From: Beroe ovata
Taxonomy: Eukaryota > Ctenophora > Nuda > Beroida > Beroidae
NCBI GenBank assembly: GCA_946803715.1
Contig: CAMPET010000143.1
Span: 70,680 to 134,679 of the forward strand
Direction: 5' to 3'
Length of the DNA stretch: 64,000 bases
A model generated the notes under the pieces. The model did not search any database. It had not been told where the DNA came from and was given only the letters and a program-made list of their open reading frames with translations. The position numbers and the translations under genes are program-made. Below are positions 40,501 through 47,512 of the stretch, piece by piece. Position 1 is the first letter of the stretch. Each line of letters opens with the position of its first letter.

Positions 40501-43500
40501 CAAGTGGCAGATGTGAGTGGTTGTTTTGAGAGGTGCTCAACCAAACCGGAGTGTTCAGGAGCAACATTTACCCCGTATCTCAACTTCTGTCGGTTGTTTG
40601 GGTGGTCAAGGGGTGAGCCGGTCCACTCTACATATGCCACAGTATACAACATCACTTCCTATGACTATAGGTGTGAAGGGAAGTTACCTCTTGATGAGAA
40701 TTTGGAGCTGTTTGACGATGAAATTGAGGAGGGAGATGAATCATACTTTGGAGATACTGACAATGTCTTGCAGAACAGCAATGTGTTGAAGAGTGGTCAC
40801 AAAGTATTCGAAATAACGGACAGCACTCAACACTGCCTGCTAAAGAACCAGACGTACACAATCGGTGAAATGCGGAAAGAAAGAGGTATCAGTACTGCTC
40901 ACCACTGCTTTGAGAGATGTTCTCTTACCCATGACTGCGCTGCTGCAACCTATTCTCCATTCATTGCAACTTGTCGGTTGTTCAACCACACCAGAGATGG
41001 CCTTATCTCCACCAACTTTACGGTCAGGTACCGACTCTCTTCATTTGACTTCATCTGTGCTCGGTCTGTGGGAGCCTCTAGCGAATTCGCTGTAGAGGAA
41101 GGGAACGAGAGCATTCCAGAGGAATGGCAGAATGAGATAGTTGCTCAACCTACGCTAAAACCAGACACTGAGGCGCCTAACTCAAACAGTTCATGTCTAT
41201 TAACAGGTCAAGTGTTCACTGGCGGGCTACTCGCTGTACTCACTGATCAGTCCAGTTATGAGGACTGCTTTGAGTCGTGTTCTGCTGACGAGAAGTGTCT
41301 TGCCGTTAATTTCAATCCGGGAAGAAAGATATGCCGACTGTATGACTGGTCATTTGAAGGACCATTTGTTACAAACTACGCTTCCCGTCATGGACTTGTC
41401 TCGTATGATTTCAAATGTGATCAAAAAGAATCAGGACAGTCAGTGCACGCTCCTGATCGCAGTACCCTCCTAACCAAGGGTTCGTACTGCGTCTCTACAA
41501 ACACCTACATTGTGGGTGGTCTATTGGAAACCATAGAACCAGTCACCAGTCTGAGATCGTGTTCAGAACAGTGTGATATGGATGATGAATGTGAGGCTGC
41601 AACATATACCGAAATGAGGTGTTCACTTCACAACACTACTGCTGAGAGAACTACACTACTGGAAAAGACAGGGTCGACTACACTTGACTTTACATGTGCA
41701 GATAACCCACAGATTAGGGTAGGAAAAACAGAGATTGGGGCTGGTAACCCCCTGATAGGGGCTGGTAACAATGCTGTGTTTAATAAAACAAATACCTCTA
41801 AAACAGGGTGTTTGTTGAAATATCAGATGTTCACAGGTGGTCTCATCGAATTATTGGCAGGTGTCAACTCAGCTGAAGACTGTTTTGCTGAATGTACCAC
41901 TATGGATAACTGTACAGCTGTAACCTATTCACCAAGAACTAGGAAATGCTACTTACGTGATGCCAATTCTAGAGGTCCCATACTTACAGAGTTTTCCAAA
42001 ATGGATGGACTTATTTCATACGATTTCAACTGTGATATAGAGCAGGACTTCACTTCCAACACTTCCTCTTGCCTGTTCCACGGCATGGTCTATACTGGAG
42101 ACTTACTCGAGACAATGGGATCTGTCAATTCATCTCACGACTGTTTTGTGGAATGTGCCTCCTTGGAAAACTGTACTGTGGCTACTTTCAACCCAGTGGA
42201 GCTCATTTGTTTCCTGAGAGGACCAGCTTTCAGAGGTCCTGTTAGGGCAAAGTTTGCTGAATATGCAAACTTCTCCTCTTACGACTTCTCTTGTAAGCAC
42301 AATGAGAACTCAGAACAAAGTCTAGGAGCAGGTGGTCTAGGTACCGCTGGTCCACTGGCAAAAGTTAGGATTCCTTGCCGATCATCAGGTACACAGTTTT
42401 CTGGACCGGTCATTGAGACGATAGGGAACATCAGTCATAGTTCCGATTGCTCAGAGCTATGTGCGATGAATCAGCACTGTTTTATTGCTACCTATCACCC
42501 TCTAGACATGCTGTGTGATATGGGTAACCGAACTAACATCGGCCCTATTGAAACGCCCTTCTCTAAGAATGCTAAGTTAGTCACATATGACTACCTCTGT
42601 GACGGCACTGCATGGCATGAAGAAATAGTTGTGGATGAAGAAGTCAAGAAAATCTCAGCCGAGATGATCATAGATGAAAGTGACTCATCTGTACAGAATA
42701 ATGTGGTTTCTGAAACAGTTTCAAAGTCAGGGGCATTTGTTCCGAATGCCACAAGCACTGAGACCCTAGTATCACCCGAAGGACGTTCATATGAAGTGTT
42801 ATTGGGTAAAGCATACCCTGGCACTTCCCTAAGAACAGTGGATAATGTGTCAACACCTCTAGAGTGCATGAAGTTGTGTTCTGTTGACACAATGTGTGTC
42901 TCAGCAACATTCAACCCACTATTCTCTAACTGTTCGATGAATAATATCATGACAAGCCCTGTCACTTCAGCACTTTCGGTCGGAAGTAGTATGGTTTCTT
43001 TCAACTTCAGTCCAGTTCAAGAAAATGTTTCCAACGAAACATCTGCATCTCAAGACACCACTAAACCTGAGCCTATTATCCCTGTTCTGGAACCTGTGAT
43101 AAAGTACAACCTGCCCTGTGTATTCACGGATCAGCAATTTGAGGGAGGTCATCTGAGGACAGAGTTGGGTGTCAAAGTGCCACTGACCTGCTATGAAACA
43201 TGCAAGAAGGAGGACAGGTGCATTGCTGCCGTCTATAATTCGGTACTGTTGAGGTGTAGTTTGAAGGGCATTGGAACTCATGGTCCTACAGCATCTCTTT
43301 ATGCAAAGCTCTACAAGATCGTGTCCTATGACTTGCTTTGTAATGGTGAAAATACGCCACTCCAAGAAATGAACAATGAATTACAGGAAGCTGTCCGAGA
43401 TGAACTGGTACAAAATGAGCTGATTCCCTCCTCAACATCGCTTCTACAATCGGATGAAGGGACGGTCTACTGCTCCCATTTCAAGAAGGAATTCCTCAAT

Positions 43501-46500
43501 TCATCATTTGCTGTGGTCCATGATATCGAATCACCGACAGAATGTCTGAAGCTCTGTGAACATGCTCCTACATGTATCGCTGCATCGCATAACCCTACAC
43601 TCAAGACATGTGATTTGAAAGATAAGAAAACACGTCCAATCGCCACTGGATCCGCTATCTGGAACAAGATCATTTCTATGGAGTTGGACTGTGCATCTGA
43701 CGAAACCGAAAATGGGACAGAACAGCCTACCCATAACCAGATGGAGGCGAGACTTGATGAGCCGTGCATATTGCAGGGCATGTTGTTTAAAGGAGGCCTG
43801 TTCAAGGTGTTGTCAAATGTTGAAACTGGGGAGGAGTGTGCAAGTGCTTGCAGGAGTTATCAGAACTGTGTTTTGGCAGCATACAACTCTGTTCTCAGGC
43901 GGTGTAGCTTGAGAAATTCCAATATTACAGGACCATTCGAATCGTCGTATGCACAAATATACAACATGATTGATTACGACTTTTTGTGTAGAACAGACAA
44001 GAACGAATCGAACAATGCCTATGATAATACTCAAACTAACCTGAGCAATGACCAGGATGCTACTCAAACTAGCCAGAACGCCGAGGTTTCTCCTCAAACA
44101 AACCTTGATAACAATGATGAAGTTGAGACTGAAACAAACCTGAACAATGCTGGTGATCATACTCAAACAAACATGGACAATGCTGGAGTTAATACTCAAA
44201 CAAACATGGACAATGCTGGAGTTAATACTCAAACAAACATGGAAAATGCTGGAGTTAATACTCAAACCAATATGGACCATGCTGGAGTTCATACTCAAAC
44301 TAACATGGACAATGCTGGAGTTAACACTCAAACAAACATGGACACTGCTCCAGTTAATGCTCAAACTAACATGGACAATACCGAGGAAATAAACCAAAAC
44401 TCAAATAATGGACCTCAGGGTGAGAATGATAATATGCAGAGCATAGATGAGAATTCTCATAATTCATTACTGAATGAGAGCTCTTCCGGGTCACAAGATA
44501 CTAATCAATATGATATGTCACCGACAGAGGAGCCCTGTAAGAATGTAACTTATCAAGGTGTATTCAGTGGAGATGAGTTGTTCACTTCCTTCACCGACAC
44601 TGGAGAAGAGTGCGCTCAGCAATGCCGGGATACAGCACTCTGTTTCGTTGCCAAGTACAACCCTAGTGACAGGCAGTGCACACTCATTGACAAGACCAGA
44701 CAAGGTCCAATCATGTCAGATTGGGCTGCTGAAAATAACATAACCTCCTACAATATTTTCTGCGAGCGTGGTGGGAATACCAGCCCCAGTTCTGAACCAC
44801 CTGAGCGTCGGCCTTGTGTATATCCCAATTCTTTGTTCTCTGGTGAGCCGCTCCCTTCACTAAAAGCTGAAACTGGTGATGGGTGTGCGCAGCTCTGCCG
44901 AGATACTCCAGAATGTATAGCCGCTCTTTTCATCCCAACTGAGCCAACTGTAAACTGTGCTATGATGAAAACCATTACCAGTGGACCATACCAGAATGAA
45001 TGGAGTGTTATGGACAGGGTTATAGCATATGACATGCTCTGTGAAAAGAGGTTGCATGAAGAGGCAAAGCAAAAGTTAGATGTGCCGTGTGTTCTTTACA
45101 ACAACATTTACAATGGCAGTTATGTGTCCGTGAAGGCAGGTCTCAAGTCAGGCGACCAGTGCAAGGATGCTTGTGGCGGCGATGTCATCTGTTTTGTAGC
45201 CACTTTCATCCCGACGACAGGGCGATGTTATTTCCGTGGTAGTAACCACGGTGAACCCATTTCCTCAATGTGGTCTGTAGACAACAAGGCAGTCTCGTAC
45301 GACTTCAGATGTTCCACCCCACCCTCTCCTAAACCTGACGAGGTGGAAACTGTTGTTGAGGATGAAAGTCCGAAATGTTACACTAGGGAGGCGTTCTTCC
45401 CTAACGGTACTATTGAGATTATTGACCATGTCAACACAGTGGCGGAATGCAGAAAAATGTGTGAGGGGGATACAAGTTGTGTTGCCTTTAATTACATATT
45501 TGGGGAGCAGTCCTGCACGCTCAAATCTCCATCACATGGCAAGGCTCTATCCACACCATGGGCTGTCAAGAACCAGGCTTTCGCTTTCGTCCTTGACCGG
45601 TGCCAGGATTCAGATTACTCTGCTGCGATGAACTTTACTGAAGGTAAATTGATAAATGATCAGTTCCTCTCACTATTCTCAATATCTCCAGACACTCCGA
45701 GTGTCCCTATTTGGATTTCTCTCATATATTCTGTTTCAGAAGACGTCATGTCTCGGACTAAGCGGGAGTCAGGGTGTGTCACTACGTCATCACGACTCAA
45801 AGTCGGTGGAGCCTATGATCTGGACTGTTCCAGGTAATTCATCACACAATATGTTCAGGACAATGACATACATATCGGGTAGAATAGTGTTATTCTGTGA
45901 TGAGATTTCGCCCGATGAGAGAAACTAAGTTAACTGAATTCCCAGTTCCAATGGATTGAGGAGTATCCAAGCATTCCAAGTTTCACTCCATGGCGAGTGC
46001 TGCCCAGTCTCAGGTCATTCCTCCTCCTTCGAGCATTTCTGCGCTGGAATGGACAGCACATGCCCTAGTTCAACTGTTATCAACAGACACATCAAATTTG
46101 GACAGAGGTACGTTCAATTTTGTCACTGAGATCACGATTATCAACGATCTTTATCAGAATTCGAACAATTCAAGGACACGAAGATTATCCGTCAGGATGT
46201 GTCCTAACATTAACAATATCCTCATTCCTTATACTTCCCTAATGCTGTCCTATCACTGTCCTATCACTATCCTATCACTGTCCTATCACTGTCCTAACAC
46301 TGTCCTAACACTATCCTATCACTGTCCTATCACTGCCCTATCACTGTCCTAACAATATCCTTACACTGTACTAACACTATCCTATCACTGTCCTAACTCT
46401 GTCCTAAGACTGTCCTATCACTGTCCTAACACTGTCCTATCACTATCCTATCACTGTCCTATCACTATCCTAACACTGTCCTATCACTGTCCTATCACGA

Positions 46501-46700
46501 TCCTATCACTGTCCTAACGCTGTCCCAACCCCAGGTGTGTGGCAACATGTCTCGAGGCTCTCTACCCGACCGGTAGGAATTGCTGGGACGCACATGCCAC
46601 AGATGGTTACGTAGACTGTAGACCTGGGTTTGTCAACAGTTTGCAGGACCTACCCGTTTCAGTAGAGTGCTGTTTCTTCCCAGATAACGGGAAATATTGA
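895..46700 (+). CDS. Giant secreted modular protein: pseudo-astacin, TSP1, ricin-B, Cys-Cys modules, 40 PAN domains
   Basis: Fifty exons can be chained from the ATG at 895 to the TGA at 46698-46700 with GT-AG sites and matching phase at every junction; counted once, they sum to 20,688 nt, about 6,895 aa. The order is signal peptide, inactive astacin, 9 TSP1, ricin-B-like segment, Cys-Cys modules, 5 PAN, 13 PAN in one exon, more Cys-Cys modules, an acidic stretch, 22 PAN in one exon, and a C-terminal Cys-Cys block. No membrane segment is visible. PAN, TSP1 and lectin modules bind proteins and glycans, so a matrix, mucus or adhesive role is inferred. Two antisense genes sit in its introns. Sub-blocks are listed separately. 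The main uncertainty is whether transcription really runs through as one gene; a split near 20.6 kb or 38 kb is the alternative. Confidence 0.7.
1779..7763 (+). CDS. Exons 4-10: nine thrombospondin type 1 repeats
   Basis: Exons at 1779-1964, 5640-5825, 5976-6500 (three repeats), 6699-6899, 7035-7220, 7339-7566 and 7668-7763. Each repeat shows the TSP1 pattern of spaced Trp (for example [36 protein letters not shown]), a CGxG turn, an Arg-rich strand and six cysteines. All these exons begin and end in phase 1, the classic symmetrical phase for shuffled extracellular modules. The ninth repeat is split by an intron after its CGKG. WxxW motifs are typical C-mannosylation sites and CSxxCG typical O-fucosylation sites. 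TSP1 after astacin is a common animal arrangement, but here the protease is dead, so the TSP1 array probably serves as a binding scaffold. Confidence 0.9.
2060..4385. repeat. Cluster of dispersed non-autonomous repeats
   Basis: Several segments recur inside this stretch and elsewhere in the window. The string GACGGGCTCCC followed by a TATTATAATTTGGCATTCTC-like tail occurs near 2077, 3504 and 3901. Units carrying GTTGCACGTGCA, an AGCCTGTAGGCTCATTTCTTA-like stretch and CGTTGCTCTCTG recur at about 3180-3330, 3560-3700 and 3975-4120. The reverse complement of the 3780-3945 part is found at 54944-55110. A second unit (2218-2540, with TCCAACTCCATTTGGTCGAG) recurs at 59485-59815 and, truncated, at 58480-58665. 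No transposase frame is seen, so MITE-like elements are the best guess. Confidence 0.6.
4665..4995 (+). pseudogene. Penelope-like element fragment, GIY-YIG endonuclease end
   Basis: About 100 residues in one frame end at a TAG at 4993-4995 and match the C-terminal endonuclease of Penelope-like retroelements: a YIGLTEG core followed by an FKKRY arginine motif, NSTELS, a short WEL strand and a final CDLCLTEK zinc-knuckle-like end. The expected upstream Cys-Pro-Leu stretch lies in a different frame just before it, so there is a frameshift near 4695-4705. No reverse transcriptase part is present. It is a dead 5'-truncated insertion in intron 4. Confidence 0.7.
7901..11972 (+). CDS. Exons 11-12: ricin-B-type lectin segment, split by a 3.8-kb intron
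   Basis: Exons at 7901-8014 and 11825-11972. Exon 11 carries GRCLTVKE and ends QCDLSG. Exon 12 opens [13 protein letters not shown] and then EQCLDF, so the join recreates the QxW signature and the CL...C spacing of ricin-type beta-trefoil repeats. The phases match (1 to 1), which supports joining them across the intron even though the intron contains a complete antisense gene. Only about two of the three trefoil subdomains are recognisable, so the fold may be truncated or completed by exon 13. A carbohydrate-binding role is inferred from the family only. Confidence 0.65.
8198..11609 (-). CDS. Nested antisense gene: secreted Ig-domain protein with acidic repeat and Cys-rich C-terminus
   Basis: Eleven exons on the minus strand: 11540-11609, 10988-11445, 10636-10850, 10437-10486, 10068-10315, 9874-9970, 9645-9758, 9228-9464, 8963-9175, 8553-8873 and 8198-8340. 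All junctions keep phase, totalling 2,166 nt, 721 aa. Order: signal peptide ([16 protein letters not shown]); Thr/Asp/Ser-rich stretch; Cys module; Ser-Glu-Asp tandem repeat; second Cys-rich module; short poly-Glu exon; an Ig-like pair of exons ([11 protein letters not shown]); a clearer Ig domain ([13 protein letters not shown] to EYSCHV); an unassigned 180-residue region with WSLCDCDC; and an ephrin-receptor-like end ([15 protein letters not shown]). An ATTAAA lies just past the stop. A possible extra exon near 8400-8450 was left out. It lies wholly inside intron 11 of the giant gene. Confidence 0.65.
10582..10641. repeat. 14-bp tandem repeat carrying CACGTG and repeated splice-donor motifs
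   Basis: Four copies of a 14-base unit of the form GTCACTCACACGTG stand in tandem. On the minus strand, which is the coding strand of the nested gene, each unit reads CACGTGTGAGTGAC, so each supplies a strong GTGAGT donor. The first of these is the donor I used for exon 3 of the nested gene. CACGTG is also an E-box core. Confidence 0.7.
11010..11128. repeat. CCTCACTAT minisatellite inside coding sequence
   Basis: A 9-base unit repeats about 12-13 times with small changes. On the minus strand it is translated as Ser-Glu-Asp (with some Gly/Asn) repeats within exon 2 of the nested antisense gene, and the frame is kept throughout because the unit is a multiple of three. Confidence 0.75.
11650..11800. 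repeat. ATCA/AATC tetranucleotide repeat
   Basis: Degenerate AATC repeat with ATAAACC interruptions, lying between the start of the nested antisense gene and exon 12 of the giant gene. Confidence 0.7.
11973..12546. other. Intron 12
   Basis: AT-rich intron of 574 bases between exons 12 and 13. I see no coding segment or recognisable element. Confidence 0.5.
12547..20594 (+). CDS. Exons 13-25: first block of Cys-Cys-terminated modules
   Basis: Exons at 12547-12679, 12899-13020, 13194-13376, 15074-15197 (second copy 17679-17802), 18141-18268, 18369-18543, 18646-18834, 19080-19177, 19311-19480, 19616-19788, 19926-20083, 20167-20309 and 20439-20594. The repeated theme is a Cys, then C-P-x-G-x-V-M-T-G-[IL], a second Cys and a closing V-x-C-C, for example [10 protein letters not shown] then VTVTCC, and [10 protein letters not shown] then SLHCC. 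Modules are split over two or three exons with mixed phases 0, 1 and 2, unlike the TSP1 and PAN exons. The pattern recalls the three Cys-rich modules at the C-terminus of PCSK9 (GxxLTGCS, then a closing CC), but this is a resemblance by eye only. Exon 18 is the weakest call. Confidence 0.65.
13216..15210 (+). repeat. First copy of duplicated block (exons 15-16)
   Basis: From within exon 15 to just past exon 16 this block is near-identical to about 15432-17815. The second copy starts immediately after a single n, inside the exon, at a position with no splice site. This is what an unmerged overlap between two contigs or haplotypes looks like, rather than a biological tandem duplication. Confidence 0.8.
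13377..15073. other. Intron 15 with GT/CA microsatellites (first copy)
   Basis: Contains a long GT-rich tract at about 14170-14390, a shorter one at about 14667-14697, and otherwise AT-rich sequence. Nearly all of it is repeated at about 15587-17678, after the single n at 15431. Confidence 0.7.
16545..16855. repeat. GT microsatellite with N gap
   Basis: GT repeat with TCTGTG interruptions, broken by unresolved bases 16725-16765. The corresponding tract in the other copy is 14170-14390. Long Val-Cys or Thr-His frames here are artefacts. Confidence 0.9.
17110..17330. repeat. GT / GTGTATACT microsatellite
   Basis: GT repeat grading into GTGTATACTGT units; the other copy near 14667-14720 is shorter. 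Confidence 0.8.
20682..22818 (+). CDS. Exons 26-30 (first copy): PAN/Apple domains, cut off at a contig join
   Basis: Exons at 20682-20942 (one PAN), 21042-21674 (two PAN plus a Lys/Glu-rich linker), 21876-22106 (one PAN), 22215-22400 (one PAN) and 22496-22818 (start of the 13-PAN exon, ended by n at 22819). All junctions are phase 1. Each domain has the N-terminal C-I-x-(5)-D-Y-P-G-G motif, a C-x(3)-C pair, then C and C-x-L-K-[DN], as in Apple/PAN folds that bind proteins or glycans. Near-identical copies follow at 22929-25058, with changes such as Tyr/His in exon 27 and Gly/Glu before IDYPGG. This copy is probably the redundant haplotype. Confidence 0.85.
22826..24735 (+). repeat. Second copy of exons 26-29 after contig join
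   Basis: A block offset by 2,247 bases repeats exons 26-29 and introns with well under 1% difference. It starts in the middle of exon 25 (at GCTGTCACGGATACG) straight after the n at 22819. Exon copies lie at 22929-23189, 23289-23921, 24123-24353 and 24462-24647. A clean mid-exon start argues for an assembly overlap. Confidence 0.85.
24736..28687 (+). CDS. Exon 30: 3.95-kb exon with 13 tandem PAN domains
   Basis: A single exon (acceptor TTTTCAG, donor GAGTAAGT) codes for about 1,317 residues. Thirteen units of about 85-90 residues each carry R-I-E-[KR]-x(3)-Y-x-x-G-T-I, then L-S-x-C-x(3)-C, then C-[VI]-R-[IV]-V, then C-x-L-K-N and a final S-V. Units 2 to 9 alternate between two types, one with [15 protein letters not shown] and one with [14 protein letters not shown], so the repeat has a higher-order period of two units, about 540 bases. 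The last four units diverge and are separated by acidic linkers, including a [11 protein letters not shown]-type repeat at about 28240-28365. These PAN units have four cysteines, a minimal Apple core. Confidence 0.9.
28773..37294 (+). CDS. Exons 31-45: second block of Cys-Cys modules, with a furin-type site
   Basis: Exons at 28773-28939, 29254-29635, 29745-29884, 30028-30172, 30878-31029, 31331-31495, 31683-32010, 32170-32258, 32484-32625, 32849-32970, 34322-34403, 34561-34747, 34854-34942, 36786-36932 and 37089-37294; phases agree throughout. Most begin with a hydrophobic strand leading to CC (for example KIGCC, ALSCC, GVKCC, IMECC, VECC, YLECC, VSCC, LLSCC, VMCC, EAKCC) and end with C-P-x-G-x-x-[IV]-x-G-[VI]. 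The module boundary is therefore shifted by half a unit relative to the exons. Exon 37 contains RSKR followed by VV (31772-31783), a furin-type proprotein site. Function unknown. Confidence 0.7.
30650..30870. repeat. ATCCTCACTACA-type minisatellite in an intron
   Basis: Tandem degenerate units of the form CATCCTCACACCAATCCTCACTACAAT fill the intron before exon 35 and run up to its acceptor, supplying a long pyrimidine-rich tract. Confidence 0.7.
31505..31552. repeat. GT microsatellite
   Basis: Short GT tract in the intron after exon 36. Confidence 0.8.
33063..34220 (+). repeat. Second copy of exons 37 (part) to 40 after contig join
   Basis: Starts in mid-exon 37 straight after the n at 33062 and repeats 31828-32980 with small changes. 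Exon copies lie at 33063-33253 (partial), 33403-33491, 33751-33892 and 34092-34213. Only after this copy does the sequence continue into unique exon 41. Probably an unmerged contig overlap. Confidence 0.8.
34425..34560. repeat. TTGACACCA-type degenerate repeat
   Basis: Units of about 14-18 bases with the core CTTGACACCACTCTC fill the intron before exon 42. The same core recurs at 57000-57180, 57740-58230 (inverted) and 63240-63560. Confidence 0.6.
35325..35759 (-). CDS. Nested antisense gene: candidate amidated secreted-peptide precursor, 71 aa
   Basis: Two minus-strand exons, 35672-35759 and 35325-35452, join in phase 1 over a 219-base intron with a GTAACA donor and a TTCCCCCCTCCAG acceptor. 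The 71-residue product starts with a signal peptide ([20 protein letters not shown]), then an acidic spacer of about 18 residues ending LEKR. Next comes a basic segment starting with Gln (QAYKPRRQY) and ending TPFGK, then an 11-residue tail. KR is a prohormone-convertase site, N-terminal Gln can become pyroglutamate, and Gly-Lys or Gly-Arg marks C-terminal amidation. Such signals occur after QY (GK), after DK (GR) and after TPF (GK). A peptide hormone, neuropeptide or cationic defence peptide is inferred. No homologue is recognised. A TATA box and E-boxes lie just upstream. Confidence 0.6.
35795..35837 (-). promoter_or_regulatory. Likely promoter of the nested peptide gene: TATA box and two CACGTG E-boxes
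   Basis: On the minus strand, TATATAAG (35795-35802) lies about 36 bases upstream of the ATG at 35759, and palindromic CACGTG sites lie at 35816-35821 and 35832-35837. The order E-box, E-box, TATA, ATG and the close spacing support a true independent promoter, and a short 5' UTR. Confidence 0.5.
37473..38096 (+). CDS. Exon 46: end of Cys-Cys block and long acidic linker
   Basis: The exon starts DHEVSETT, has one more Cys pair (ADCGSG and VTCIF), and then about 150 residues that are mostly Glu, Asp, Gly and Ser, ending in tandem EESEGGD/N units encoded by an 18-21-base minisatellite at about 37880-38040. Both ends are phase 1. It looks like an extended, highly charged spacer between the Cys-Cys block and the large PAN array; calcium binding or disorder are possible roles. 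Confidence 0.75.
38189..45643 (+). CDS. Exon 47: 7.46-kb exon with 22 divergent PAN domains
   Basis: One exon, phase 1 at both ends, encodes about 2,485 residues. I count 22 PAN/Apple-like units: a first Cys, a central C-x(3)-C pair, C-x-A-x-x-[YF], C-x-[LM] and a last Cys in a closing [SV]-x-D-[FY]-x-C strand, i.e. six cysteines, two more than in exon 30. One unit (about 42785-43010) lacks the first and last Cys. Linkers are acidic or Asn/Thr rich with many N-x-S/T sequons, and a Thr-Gln-rich minisatellite lies at 44150-44390. Units are divergent from each other, unlike the homogenised array of exon 30, so this array looks older. Protein or glycan binding is the family role. Confidence 0.9.
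44150..44392 (+). repeat. 33-bp coding minisatellite ([11 protein letters not shown])
   Basis: Seven or so tandem 33-base units inside exon 47 encode an 11-residue Asn/Thr/Gln-rich repeat between the 18th and 19th PAN domains. The third-position changes between units are few, which suggests recent expansion. It is probably a flexible linker, with potential O-glycosylation. Confidence 0.85.
45740..46700 (+). CDS. Exons 48-50: C-terminal Cys-Cys block and stop
   Basis: Exons at 45740-45833, 45946-46107 and 46535-46700, phases 1/2, 2/2 and 2/end. Exon 48 contains RTKR (45754-45765) followed by ESGC, a second furin-type site. Exon 49 has a GECC doublet and exon 50 ends in VSVECCFF and TGA. The final module repeats the CRPGFVNSL-to-CC arrangement of the earlier blocks. 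No hydrophobic tail or GPI-type end is present, so the protein is probably fully secreted. Confidence 0.75.
46231..46534. repeat. CACTGTCCTAT minisatellite in the last intron
   Basis: Tandem 11-base units of the form CACTGTCCTAT, with CACTATCCTAA variants, fill the intron before exon 50 and act as a long pyrimidine-rich tract next to its acceptor. Confidence 0.85.
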
Positions 46701-47162
46701 AAAGAAGCCGGACCTTTACTATCTTGACCTTTGATGGACATTTGTTTGTTATTGATATTTGATTTTGACCAATGTTATTTTTTGACAAACATTGTAGGTT
46801 TTGGTAGTGGTAGAAAGTTTTTTACAAAGCGCATGACGTTAGCTTCGTGAAAGTGATGTTAAAATGATATAATTTTGATGATACAACTTGAAAACATTTG
46901 TGACCCCTTCCAGTTCCAATGTTCCATCTAATAAGTTCACGATTATATTATGTTTTCTCATGTATGTATTAATCCAATATGATGACATGTTTGACTTTAT
47001 TGTGAGTATCCGTTCGTGGCGCCATGCAACTGCATAGTGTGCACCATGGCCATAACCATTAACCATCTATAGCCATAACCATCGGGGTATTGGGTAATGA
47101 CCTCGTGTCTTTGTCATTTGCATTTGTCGGCAGTCGTAACACGTAATGGATCGCTTGTCAGA

Positions 47163-47276
47163 TGTTACCTGAACTGTTCTCGCGCGAGCGCGTCTTCATC
47201 GAAGGCCGAAACAGGCCTGTTTCGGCCTTCGATGAAGGCGCGCGCGCAAGAAACAGAGGTTAAAAAAATCTGACAG
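47163..47276. repeat. Foldback element 1 with a perfect 44-bp palindrome
   Basis: Bases 47194-47237 form a perfect palindrome (22-base arms with CTTCATCGAAGGCCGAAACA at the left). It is flanked by further CGCGCG complementarity and by GTTACCTGA- and TCTGACAG-like ends. A related element follows at about 47399-47512. Confidence 0.8.
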
Positions 47277-47398
47277 ATGGATCGCCCTACGAGCGACAAA
47301 AGGCCTATTTCTATAATTCTATCCGAATCCCAACCTCTTTGTCGATTGGCTGTCGCGGTCGATAATAGCAAATTGTCAAATGTTTATATAACTTATAT

Positions 47399-47512
47399 GT
47401 TACCTGACCTGTTTCTTTCGCGCGCCTTCATCGAAGGCCTGTTTTGGCCTTCGATGATCATGAAGGCGCACGCGCCGCGCGCGCGAGAAACAAAAGTCAA
47501 ATAAAATCTAAC
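47399..47512. repeat. Foldback element 2
   Basis: Shares the GTTACCTGAC-CTGTTTC left end, the CTTCATCGAAGGCC palindrome arms and the AGAAACAAAAGTCAAATAAAATCT-like right end with element 1, but its palindrome is imperfect (GATGATCATGAAGG on the right). Two copies 120 bases apart suggest a mobile foldback/MITE family. Confidence 0.7.
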
